From: Phalacrocorax aristotelis
Taxonomy: Eukaryota > Chordata > Aves > Suliformes > Phalacrocoracidae
DNA length: 64,000 nucleotides
Reading direction: 5' to 3'
Assembly (NCBI RefSeq): GCF_949628215.1
Contig: NC_134280.1
Coordinates: forward strand, 52,912,621 to 52,976,620
Shown piece after piece: positions 10,201 through 22,200 of the stretch. The notes beneath the pieces were generated by a model. That model was not told where the DNA came from. It made no database searches and saw only the letters and a program-made list of their open reading frames with translations. Both the position numbers and the translations under genes were made by a program. Numbering within the stretch: position 1 is the stretch's first letter; every line of letters starts with the position of its first letter.

Positions 10201-13200
10201 AACCATCCTCCCCAGTTCTGCCAAGCACTGCCTATGCACTCCCTGCCTTCAGCCTCCTGGTAGGGTCAGACGGACCACACGTGGTCCTCCCACTGGGCAG
10301 GAGAGGAGTCCTTAATGCCCTTACCCCTCTGCATGGCTGGGGTCCCAGATGGGACAGGGCAGACATGACCCCTAGACAGGGCCGTACCTTGTTTAGGACG
10401 TCTTTCTGAGAGCCCAGGTAGAGATGTGGCAGGATGCGTGTGGGGCCGACATTGGCCACGGGCAAGCATGGCTGGGAGATGCTCATCGGCAGGATGGCAG
10501 CTGGCTTCCCCTCACAGAGCCCTGGGAAGCAGGACGAGAAGGTGGCAAAGCCTCCTGTGGAGAAAATGGGGACATTGAGCTCATAGCAGCAAGGCTGAGA
10601 CCATCAGTACCTGGCATGCCGAGGCTTAGGCTGGGGACAAAGCGGTGATAACCCTGCAACACGGAGAACAGAGCCCTGAGGAGCAAAAAGCCACCATCCA
10701 TCACTAACCAGTGCAGACACATTGTGATGACTAGGCCACACACAGAGAAAAAGAAATGGAGACCCAGCTCTGATTTTTCCTGCCGCAGCTGAATATTAAC
10801 GTACATGTGAAGCAACCCACACCCCCTCCTGCTCTTCGCAACTTCATTCAGACAAATGACAGGGAGAGAAAGTCCTTCTTTTGGCTGCTGACTACCCTGA
10901 GGACAACCAGGGTCACTTTTTGATAGCATAACCCACCAGGGCAGGATGATGACAAGGAAGCCCACTGAAGTGCAAAGCTCCCTGGGTTGCGGGGGCCAGC
11001 CCAAACCTTGCCACAGTGGCTACACTTACACATGGCGGTTTCTGAGAGATGCCCCCTCAGCCTGGCCCCACCAAGCCCATGATTTCTGCCACACCAGACT
11101 GGACCAACACATAGGTACCTGTAAGCCATTGCCATGTTTCATGCTCTGACCTTACTGAACGTGACAGGAAGCAGTGCCCAATTTACTGCACCAAGCTGCT
11201 GGGCAGTCATACCCAGCTTGAGCATCTTGAAACCCAATATTGAGAGAAAACCTCCATCTGGGGCTGCAGTAGGTGGCATGCAACAGCCAGAGCTATCGCC
11301 ACAGTGTCTGGCGTGGTCAAAGGCATGGTCTAATTGTGAATGAGCCTGGCTGAAAGCCAGTCCCCACCTCAACTGGCAAGAACAGAGTTGAGCAGGGGCA
11401 GCAAGTGTTGCCCTGCCTGCATGGTGGGCAGCTTGGGGAGCTGGAAAACCCCCCAGTACTGTAGCATGTCCTGTGCTGTTGCATAAGGCCACTGGTGATC
11501 CTGATTTGCTCTTGCTCGCAGATCCCATTCTCCAGGGTAGAACCAGGTCTGGCTAGTGGTGGCCCAACCTCACTCCCCTCCAGCTGAGGACATCTGAGCG
11601 GCAGATTCTTCCAACAGAGAGGACCTTGGGTCACATCAGCCCAACCAGCCTCCCTTGAGGTGTTCCCAGTCATGCAAATGAACAGATGCAGCTTGACATC
11701 ACCCAAAGGGCAGAGAAGACTTTAGGGCTTGACCACCTTTGACTGTCACAGGGACCAGGATACCCCCACGAGATTCTTCTGAAAGCCCAGGTCTCTGGAC
11801 TCAGCACCATGGAATCCCTGGCCCACCTCCACAGCTAAAAAAGACCTTTTAATGAGCTTTCAGTAATGCCATTTCCACTCAGTCTCTCTCCTCTCCGGAA
11901 TTAGGGCAGCCTCGGAACATTCTCAATTTACCTTCTCCAGCACCTTGCCAGCATTTCTGCTCACCCTCCTGGAGCACCTCCCTGGCTGCTACTGTGGCAC
12001 CCAGGCTCTGGCAGGGTATGACAGGTGCTGCAGACAACCCACCCTACGTGTTTGGGAGGTGAATGTGATGGAAAAACCAGAGCAGTGCACAGAATCATGC
12101 TCACACCACCTGGGAACATCCAAGGTCCTCCATCATCCTCCATCTCAGCAGCTCCTGGTGTCAGCTCCCACTGCCCCAAGAGGAAGATATCCTCCAACCA
12201 AACTCTTTCCTCCCCTCTCTTATGTTTCCCTGGCTAGCAGCTAACACAGCTCCCACCTTCAAAACCCAGCCAAGCTGGGAGGGGCAGTTAAAGCACCTTA
12301 TCTTCTCTAGCACTTCCTTTTCTCTGGCTCCCTCCAAAATGACATCACCTCTCAACTGGGATATTAAATCAGAATGAAAGCAGGAGGCCCAGCGCAGGTG
12401 CAGCACAGCTCCAGTTACTGCTTATCCCTGCGCTGTGTCCCCATTGCCAGGGAGTGTAAATCACTGGCCAGAGCCCTGCGTGGACATGAGTGAACTCCCT
12501 GCTTTGCTGAGCGCATGAGCATATGCCGCTGATGCCTGGGGGATGCTCGAGCAGAAACCCTGTGTGAAGGATTTCCTTCAGCTGCACCCAGGGAAGCCTG
12601 TAGCACACAGGGTTGAGTGGGGAGCAGATTTGACACCTGGACTCATGCAAAACAACATGGGAATTTTTCCAAAGGAACCCAGCACATTTTTGGGTAGCAG
12701 GGTGCACGCAAGCACAGCCCCAGGATGGTGCCTGCTCTGGTCCCCAACCTCTTGCGCTCACTTGTACTCATCGAGAGCTGCCCGGGGCTGTGTACAGCTT
12801 TGTATTGCTCTTTAAAAGCTGGGAGCACAGGGTGATCTCATAGTTAAAGCAGGTCGGGGCACGCGCTCTCCCACTTGCTCGCCTCCGCCAGCACTCGCCC
12901 AGCAGCAGCTCCTCTGCCAGCCCTGCCCAGGGAAGTCCAGGCAGGGACAGAGGGGGCTGCAAAGCAGGCAGGGATGTTTGCAGAGAGTGACAGGAACACC
13001 CTTGTTTGCGGTACGTACCCCGGCATGCTGCCAGCAACCAGAGGATGTCGGCACCTGAAATGATGCCCATAGCTCACCCTGCTTGTCCCAAGCAAAGCCT
13101 CAACCCTGGGAGTGTCTGGGAGCCCGGGCACACTCCCATCCTGCCTGTCCTCATTTCCCCCATGCTTGCAGCTGCTGAGGGCAGCCCAGGCTTGGGGGAA

Positions 13201-16200
13201 ACCCTAGAGATGGGGCCAGGTACCCGATGCCATCTCAACCTTGAAGTGATGCTCACCCCACCCTGCACCGTCTGCTCTAGCATACCTTTCATTTTTAGAA
13301 AGAGAAGCAGCTCTTCAAAACAATCCCGAAGGCGGTGAATGTCCCTGGCTGGATTCCAACCAATACCTGGGCTTTCCCCCCTCCATACCCCAGGCCATGG
13401 ATCCCAGCTTTTGCTGGAAGAGAGTGGCAGAGCCCTTGTGGTGGGGATCCAGGGCAGCACTGGGTCTTTCTAGTCTTTCCTCTTTTATTTGCAGTGCTGG
13501 TGCTGGGAGCATCGTTTCTTTTGGCACGTGAGGAATTAAGATCAGGAAGGATTTGTATATGATGTGGAGTGGGTGCTTGGGGATCCCTGGTTTCTTCTTG
13601 ATGCTCCCCTCGAGTCTGGTAAGGACTTGCTGAGGAGGAGCTGGTCCCTGTGTGGCATGGCCCCGTGCACTGCTCATGGCTCCAGCACTCCTGAGGGCTG
13701 TCAGAACCATTCCCTGGAAAACCCAGTGTCTTCCTGCCTTCTGCAATTAACTGAGGCAGAGGTGGAGCCCAGGAGGGGAGGGGGGATGTTTGGGCACAGG
13801 GAACCAGGCCAGAAGTGAGGATACTTTCACTGCTCTTGCTAAAGATGGAGGAAGGAGGAGCCAAGAACCAGCATCAGGCAGGTCTCTGTGAGGGCTGGGC
13901 AGTGAAAATCATCCCCCAACTTTGCAGGGTTCATTCAGAAATGCCCCCAGCATCATAAAAGCCCTTAGCAGTGTCCACATCAAGGTGGGGCAGAAGAGAA
14001 ACTCAGCTTTTGGGAGGGAAGGGAGTGCTGTCACCTCTCCAGAAGAGCGAAACCGAGACACGGGCTGTTGCAGCAACTTAGTGCCAGAAGAGTGCAACAA
14101 CTGAAACCTTGTTTCTTCCCCCATCCCGGGCTTTGCTCACAGGGTGCTGACCCTCCCTTCCACCTCTGTCTCTTCTCTGCAGAGACCCCTCTGGGCCAGC
14201 CTCCAGCCCTGCTCTGCCTGGCTGTGGCGGCAAACAGAGGAGGAGGAAAAACCAGGCCCTCCCCTCTGCACATTTTCCGTCTGAACATGTGAACATGTGG
14301 GACAACCTCCCACTGAAACTGGATTTATTAGGAGAGCAGACACCACAGAGGGAAGGTGGCCAGCCCGAGAATCCTTCCCAAGCCCATCCATTAGCCCAGG
14401 AGGAGATGCCAGTAGCATCTTTGAATAAGCCCCCGTGGTACTAGCACTGCTGCAACTGTTAGGGAGCCCTGCGACTTTTTGCCTTGAGCAGCAAACTGCA
14501 CAATGAGGAGCCCCTCTGTCAGTCTCTCTTTGCACCAGCAGCTGCATTAGACCATGTGACGGCTATAACCAAAATGAACAAAAAGCCCCAGTGCAGGTGC
14601 TGAGCTGATGGGCATGGAAGGAGATCAAAAGGTGGAAGGAGAGAGCTGTTGGACTGCTGAGCTGGGACCCTGCTGCACTGAGGGACCCCTCTGCTGCCTT
14701 GGCTGTCACCTTCAGGTGGTCTCTGGGGACATCCAGCTCATGGTTGGGACACTGACAACCTCTCAGGCATCACCCATCACCTGCAAGTTGCCCTGCTCCC
14801 CTTTCTGCCACGGCAGAGCAGCAGTCGTGGTGCACGAAGGGTGACAAAGAAGGTGAGAAAGTCCTGGCTAGGGACACAGACGTGGTGTGGCATCATTTTC
14901 CTTCTGCTGGTAAGCCCCAGCTTTGGGGATTTACAGTGCATTGAGCTGCACAGGGCGCTAGGGGAGATGCTGCTGGGCATAAAAGGGAGATGTGGGGCAC
15001 GTTAAGCAGGGGAGTCCTAGCTCCTACTGCTTCCTGTGCCCCTCCCTGCGCTAAGGCTGTCTTCTTAGGCTGGAGGTGTAAAGTGGAGACAGGAAAACAT
15101 TAGGGCTTGAAAATCCTCTCACATCTCCCTCTGATAACTGCAGACTCCCCATCTATCTCTGGCCCCACGGACTCACATCCTTAGAGTCCCTTGAAACAAC
15201 CCAACAGCTCTGGCCTTGATGCTGCACCCTGCCGACTGCAAGAAGCTGTGAAAGGGCTGGCCAGGGCACCTGCCTCACCCCAAAAAACACTCTTTGGAGA
15301 GCTACATGCCTCTTGAACACCACCAGCCCCATGAGTCTTCTAAATGCCCCCCCAGAGACACACCAAGCAGCAGGGACATGCCCTGTTCACCAGTCGCCCA
15401 TATGCATGGGGGAGGACATCCAACCCAAAGTCTCCCAGCAGGAAACAGGGAAGAAGAGGTCACATGCCACCCTGCTGTGTCATCAGTCTGTGGCAGCAAG
15501 GAGGAGGCGAACAGGCACAGCTGGAGCTGCAAACCCTCCTTGGGCCAGCAGCTGCCGCACTCCGCCTCCTCACCCTCAGCTCTCATACCAGGAGCTAGCA
15601 GGAGACCTACGGCAGGTATAAAGGGGTGGTTTATAGCCCACCCTCATTGCTCCTATAATGAGTGTTAAAGAGCAGCAGCCGGAGCTGCTCAGAGACCTGT
15701 TCCCTGTGCAGGTGCTGGAGCTTTTGCGGCAGCCCACGGCCCCACTGGCTGGGTTTTGCACGTGTGCTCATGCTAGAGACTCTTAGCCCCGTAAAGCTCC
15801 TGGCAGCCAAGGTGGGCTGAGAGAGGCCAGGCTCTGCCCAGCTCTCATTAAAATGCCTGCGGTGGCTCAGAGCCGCTGCCAGGGTGGCACATGGCGAGGA
15901 GCAGCGGGGCATGCAAGCAAGCACGCGCCTTAGCTACTGCTGGAGCAGCCGTCGTGCCAGCACAGCTCCCCCACTGCTGTGCCAGCTTGGTAGCCAGGGT
16001 GGTGCTGGGATGCCCCCTCCCCATTGCCCCAGCCTGCTGGGGACACACTGCTCCCAGTGCCCCAACACATCTGTCCCCAAGTGTTAAACCATCTTGCTCA
16101 TTGAGGCATGGCAGGACATGACAAGAGCTGGGGGGACCTGCAAAACCCTAGCCCTCACCTGCATCATGCTTAGCCTTGGCAGGGCAGTGTTCAGCCAAGC

Positions 16201-19200
16201 ATCTGTGCAGCAGGCTGAATTGAAGGAGGAAAAGTGGAGTGGCCAGGCACGCTGTATGTCAACCCTCAGAGCCACTGGGAAAATCCCTCTTTGCAAAACG
16301 CTGTCTCCCTGGCTCTCGTGCTCAGTGGGAGCCTGTTGGTGCCGGCAGCTAAACCAGGCAGTGTGATGAAATACTGCTTACTGCCACCCTTACTCACTGC
16401 ACTCCGGGAAGCTCTGAGGCTTTGTCAGCGCTTCCTGATGCCTGGGACATTTCTGAGCTTTCCCCCTGCCTCCATCCTTGCTGTTCCCCTCTGGGTGCTG
16501 CATTCCCCTTTGCTTTTCCCTAGCCCTGCCAGCAATGCCTGATGCGGGCAGCCCGCTTGCTTGCATGCCCTTCCCACCCACCTGGGTGAAATCCCAGTGC
16601 TCTGCAGCCTGGCCAACTAGCCTTCTCCTGGCTGGTGCTTTTACTTCCACCCGTCTCAGTGCATTGGAGAGAGATGTCTGGTGTTCCCCTATCCCTTGTC
16701 CCCCTTGCATCCCCATGTCAAGCCCCTGTGCTCTCCCCCAGCCCAGGTTTCACCCTCCCTTCACTTTGCACCAAATTTCATCACGCCACTGCTGGCTCCT
16801 CTTTTTTTTTTCCAAGCAGTGGGGATGAGAAAGACGATGAATCAGCCCTATTATGGATTCATGTGAATTCCCTGTTTCCCCAACAGTCACCCTGAACAGC
16901 CTTTGGCCATCTGCTGCTACATCACCGTGTGCCTCCCAACCTGTGCCAGCCCCCCTGGCCACGCAGGCTGGTCCCAGACCCCCCTCCTATTCTCCCAAAC
17001 GAGCAGAAAATGTCCGTAAAAAAAAAAAAAAGAAAAGCAGCAGAAAGGAAGCCCTCCACCCACACAACCACGGACACACTCCCCGAGCGGCTGGGCTTGA
17101 TTTTCCTCCAGTGACTGTGCCTGCTTTGGACTAGCCTTACTCATTCTAAGTAAAGAAAAATGTGTCATTTCCAGGAGTGACTTATTACTAATGACACCAC
17201 CACTGGGTTATGCGCTTCATGCCACAAAAACCTGTCAAGCACTTTTAGCAGGCTCCCATTTTAAGTGGTGATAGAGGGGAAGTTTCTTGATTCAACCCTT
17301 CGGTAATCTACATCTTTTCAGGCTCAGCGTATTTTTAAGCTGCTCTGGTTAATAACCCCTTCCTCCGCTTGCCCGTCACCCAGGCACTGGGGGGTGGAAA
17401 CACTGCAAACCCCCTTTCTGAAAGAAATCCCCCCGAAGATTGGCAGGCAGCAATGGTGCTAGCAAAGCGAAATGGCTCCGTCGGGCAGCTCCCTGGGTGT
17501 GGGCAGCAGCGCAGCCCTCTTTCAGCCGATTGCTCCTCGCACACCTTGCCACCCTTGCTTGTCCTTTCCCCACCGCGCACTCCTCTTTGCCCGGGGTGCG
17601 GATGCCCGCAGCCTTGGTGACCCCTCCAGACTGGCGCCAGAGGGAGCAGAGATGCTGGCAGCAGAGCCTGCCCTGGCTCCTGCAGCCTTCCTCCTTCTCT
17701 CCTCCTCTCCTTCTCTGCTCTGTCTGCACCCTCACCAAGCTTGCCTGGATGGAGAAGGGCTCAGGGGACCCCAAACTGGTCCCCCCAGCCAGCCAGCCTC
17801 ACCAGATTCCGCACCGGGTGGGAGAGCTGTCTAATGCCGGGACTGCTGCAGATGCCCCTGGCCGCTGCAGGCAGCCTCTCACCTGCCCGAAGGAGCTGCG
17901 CCCTCCATGCAGCTCCTTTCCTGCTGCTGCCTGCAGGACCAGGATAGCTGCCTCCGCAAGTGCTTCCGCACACTGCCTGTGGCTGGGAACTGGTGATTGC
18001 TCCCCCTCCGCATGCTCTCCGCTTGCCTCCATCTCCCCGCTTGCCAGCTGCCTGTGCTCTTTGTATCATCAGCCATCGCGTTCCGCTCCCTGTTGGCCGC
18101 TCGGCAAAGGCGATCTCCATCCCCCGGGCAAAACAGGGCTCTGAGCAGCCCCTTCTTCCCCCTCTGTCCCCATCGGAAGGAAAGGAGCCAGCCGGCTGAC
18201 AAACCTCTCATGTCCCTGCTCTCCTTCATCCTCCGCACCCTTATTTTCAGCTTCATCTGCCCCTTGCGCATGTCTGTCCAGAACTGGTCCTTGGAGGAAG
18301 CAATCATTACATCCATGGGCATCCAGGCAGCTGGGCTGCAGCTCACGGGGGCACCTCTTGCCTTAGCAAAACAACAGCTGGCAGGCAAACAAAATACTAA
18401 AAAAATCAAAAAAGCCCCCCTGCGGCAGAGCACCGCCAGCCTCCCCCGGCTCCAGCCTTCAGGCTGAAGAAACAAAAAGCATAAAAAAAACCTGAGCGGG
18501 GTAGGGGGGCCCAGCGTAGTCCCCTTTCCCCAGCCACCCTCCTTGTCGCCTCTCGCTCCCTGTGTGCACGGCTCCTGCTCCAGCCTGAATGAGCTCAGCC
18601 CATGAGCAACAGCCCTGCTGATCCATCCACCGCCGTGCTCATAGCGCGCTCATAGCGCGCTCATAGCTAACGGGTCAGGCATGCGACCACATTCCTTACT
18701 CAGCACACAGACACGCAGGAGAACGTCGGGCCTGACATATGCTTTGCTTGCTGCTTAAAGGCACAACCGTGATTTTCTCACCCGCCCAAAGCCCCCTGCA
18801 GTGAGTGGCTGCAACAGGAAATTGATCACTGCACCATGCCAGATTTGGCCCCGCAGAGTTAGTCTGGGGACAGGGACTTGGAGGGAGGAAGCTAATGCCC
18901 ACACCTCATTTCAGCCCCAGCCAGGGTAGTGTGTGATCAAACCCCATGCTGAAGGGGGGATGCAGCACAGCTCTCCATCCCTGCTAGCTGCTGCCCCTTA
19001 TCCGGTGACAGGCACCCCATGGCTGTGCCGCATCCTGCCCCCTCCCCACAGCTGCTCCTGGCAGGACCAGCATGCATTCCCCATGGGATGTTTAACTCTG
19101 AACCCCAAAGCCAGAAAGGTCAATGCCACTAGCTCCATTTTCCAAGAGGGAAACTGAGGCACAAAAGATTAAATAACTTCTCCAGGGTTCTCTGCTGCAG

Positions 19201-22200
19201 GGCAGACCAGACGACCAGACAGCAGGTCCCTACCCACCAGCTCATCTTTCCTCTTGATGTGTCCACCGAGAGCATCACCCAGGAGGGATGTTCATCCTGG
19301 AGTGGTTTCAAACAGCTGGAGGCGAACGGGCCCCAACAGCTGGTGGGGAAAGTGGCTGGTGCTGGGCTGCTTGCACCTGGACACGGCCATGTGGGACGGA
19401 GTTATCTGCCTAGTCCCAGTGAAGAATGACCATGGTCTGGAGGAGATGCACCCCGCCAAAGCCTTCTCACGTGCAGAAGTCCAGCAAGAGGGGACATATA
19501 GGAACGGGCTTTCCCAGTCCCAGTGTGGTCTATCCATCAGCAGTGGCTTCTAACGCAGGTTGGGGGTTGATGCATTTTCTTCCTTGTATTTGTCCTGGGG
19601 AAGAGAATTACTCGTCCCGTTTCCCACTCACGGGACTCTTTAATATGTCTCCACACAGCTCCTTATGAGTTTATTGGTCTGAGCCCAGGCCTTCAGACAC
19701 TCATTCAGGATTATAGCAAGCAGAAGCACAAAGTGGGGGGGCATGTATTGTGCCTTTGAAAATCTGAAGCTTTATGGGCTGAAAAACCCCAGGCTGAGCC
19801 ATATGTGAGTGACTTCAGTGTTTTTCCTTTGAATGACATCACATGAGATGAGGTCATTGGCATTAACTAAGTGCTCTCCCCTCCCCCCCCACCCCGAGCA
19901 GAGCCAGCCTCCTAACGAGCCTTGTTGTTGTAACAAATATGGTTTGATTATTATCAGATGTGGGTCAGAGGTTGGATAAAATTCAAAGCATGCTCCAACT
20001 AGGCTGGAAGAGAGAAGAGCAGCCTTCCCCCAAGAGCCACGCTTGGGAAGCAGCTCCCACAGCAGCTCCCCAGGGGGGTCTGTGGTCCCCCACATTTACC
20101 ACCTCTGTCCCTTTGAGGGAGGACGCATGATGCTGGTGGCTAGTGGCAATGGCTCCCGGCAATGGAGATGCCTCCATCTCCCACTGCCACTGGGCCAGAA
20201 GTGCTCTACCCACACTGGTGGCCAATTCGGCTGTGAACCACTCTGTCGGTTGTGTTTGGGGCTTTGCTGGGGTGGAAACCATCAATGAGTTGTGCAGGGG
20301 CAGCGGATGGCTGGTTGGTCTGTACCAGCAGAGGGGGATGCGGCAGGAAGCACGTGGTGAATTAGGGGGTGCGATCATCAACCTTTCCCTGACCCAGTGG
20401 TCCACAAACATGAATTTGCCTTTCCTGACTGCCCTCTGGTTACCCGACTCCCTCAGGCTTGTGAGAGCCCTCAGCACAAGTTATTTTGGTACAGTCAGGT
20501 TCCTTCAGGGTGCATTTGGATCTAGTTTTCATCTCAAGGCTGTAGCTAGGGAGCTGGGCATGACACCAGCAGGCAGTCCCTGATGCAGGAGGCTCACTGG
20601 TGTCCTGTGTCCCTCTGACCCTCAGCAAAAGACAGGCGAGCAACCCCCTTCCTCCATCAGTGTGAGGTCCAGCCACATGGAGATGCTACCTGCAGCCACC
20701 ATTCCCCAGGCAGCATCCTCCTCCCCATCTTTTTCACCTCTTTGCTAGGACCAGGGCAGGGGTTGGAAGCCAGTGCTAGGGCAGGGAGGGCACTGGCAAG
20801 TAAAGAGATGAAATGTGACATTTGTAGCACAGAGACACATCCCATGCATTGCCTGCTGTCCCTCAGCCCCAGGTGCTCCTCCTGGTCAGTCTGTCACCCA
20901 TCCTGCCTTCAGCCCCTATTTATGTGACAGAGGTGCATCACCTGGGGACGATGCCCAGCCTTGTCAGCCCCACTTCGCTCTCATCGCCACAGCGCTCACC
21001 AGCTAAAAACCTGCTGCAACAGGTCGGAGAGACTCATGCAGCCTGCCTGAAAGAGCAGGGAGTAGAAAGACCCTGTTCAGCACCCAAATACCCATCGCAA
21101 CAGTACCTATAGCCTGGCACAAGCCCAGCTGGGCTTGTCAGCGGTCAGCAGTTCCTCTCTCCACCCAGCTCTGGGACCTTACAATAATTGCCAGCACCGA
21201 ACTTTCGCAAGCATACAGCATGGGCCCAGGGAAAGGGGGAGGCAGGCTTCTCAAAAGGAAGGAAACCATAACTGGGCAGTGGCTCCTGCCCATTGGGATC
21301 TCTTGCTGGGGAAGCTGCCTTCCTCCTAATGGCTTTCCAAAAATGAGAAACAAATTTACACAGTGGTTTTGTAAGTCTTGGCAACTGGAAGGCTGCTATT
21401 CTCTAAGCCCCTTCTCCTCTGTCCCTCTCTGCCTTCGGCCCTTTCACTCGCCTTTTCTGGGTCTGATGGTTAAAAACGCGACTGGAGGGGGAGGGGAAGC
21501 TCCTCAGGGTAATTATAGAATTGGGAAAACAAGTTGTCTGACGACAGTGTTGCTAAACAGGGAGGTTTAGAGCATAGGTCTGGAATACAATCAGCTCACA
21601 CATACATGACCTGGCTTAACCCATTCCAGGGATGCAGCCGCCAGCCCCACTGGGGCTGAAACCCTCCCAGGCATCTCTTGGTTGCGGCAGAGGGTGGGAA
21701 GGGGGCACCTTACCCTGACACTGTGCCTCGGGCTGCAGAGACTGGGAGCACTCCCTAGGGCCATGACTGGGCTGGGTGGCCAGGGTTGGATGGCAGCACC
21801 CACTGGATGGGGGCTGGAAGGTGAGAAAACATGGTCCTGCCCTGGCAAAAGTAGTCCCACACAGCTTTGTTACAAGAAAGAAAGCAACTCCTCCAGTGCC
21901 ATGGACCCAGGGATGTTTGGTGTGAGAGGGAGGGAGATTCAGAGAGTTACCTAAACCTCCAGAACTGTAAAAATCACAATGCTTGAGGTTACCGTTTGAA
22001 GTGCAACTTCAAGTGGCTAAAGCCAATGCTATGATTTTTAAAAAAGCGCCTCTCTTACTAGGCTGGCAATATCACCCTACTTCCAGCCCTCTGGACAGTC
22101 AAAAGAAAAGCATCGCTACAGGTAATCCCCCTGCACACCACCACCTATGGCCTGGGAAAAGCCAGGTGTTACTGCCTCCACAGAACTTCTTACCCTTCTT

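Noticed and set aside
17439-18475. Long frames on both strands (198-234 codons) in intron 3
   Set aside because: Opposing frames overlap in a GC-rich stretch and have low-complexity composition, no recognisable domain, and no clear splice or Kozak support. Probably chance.
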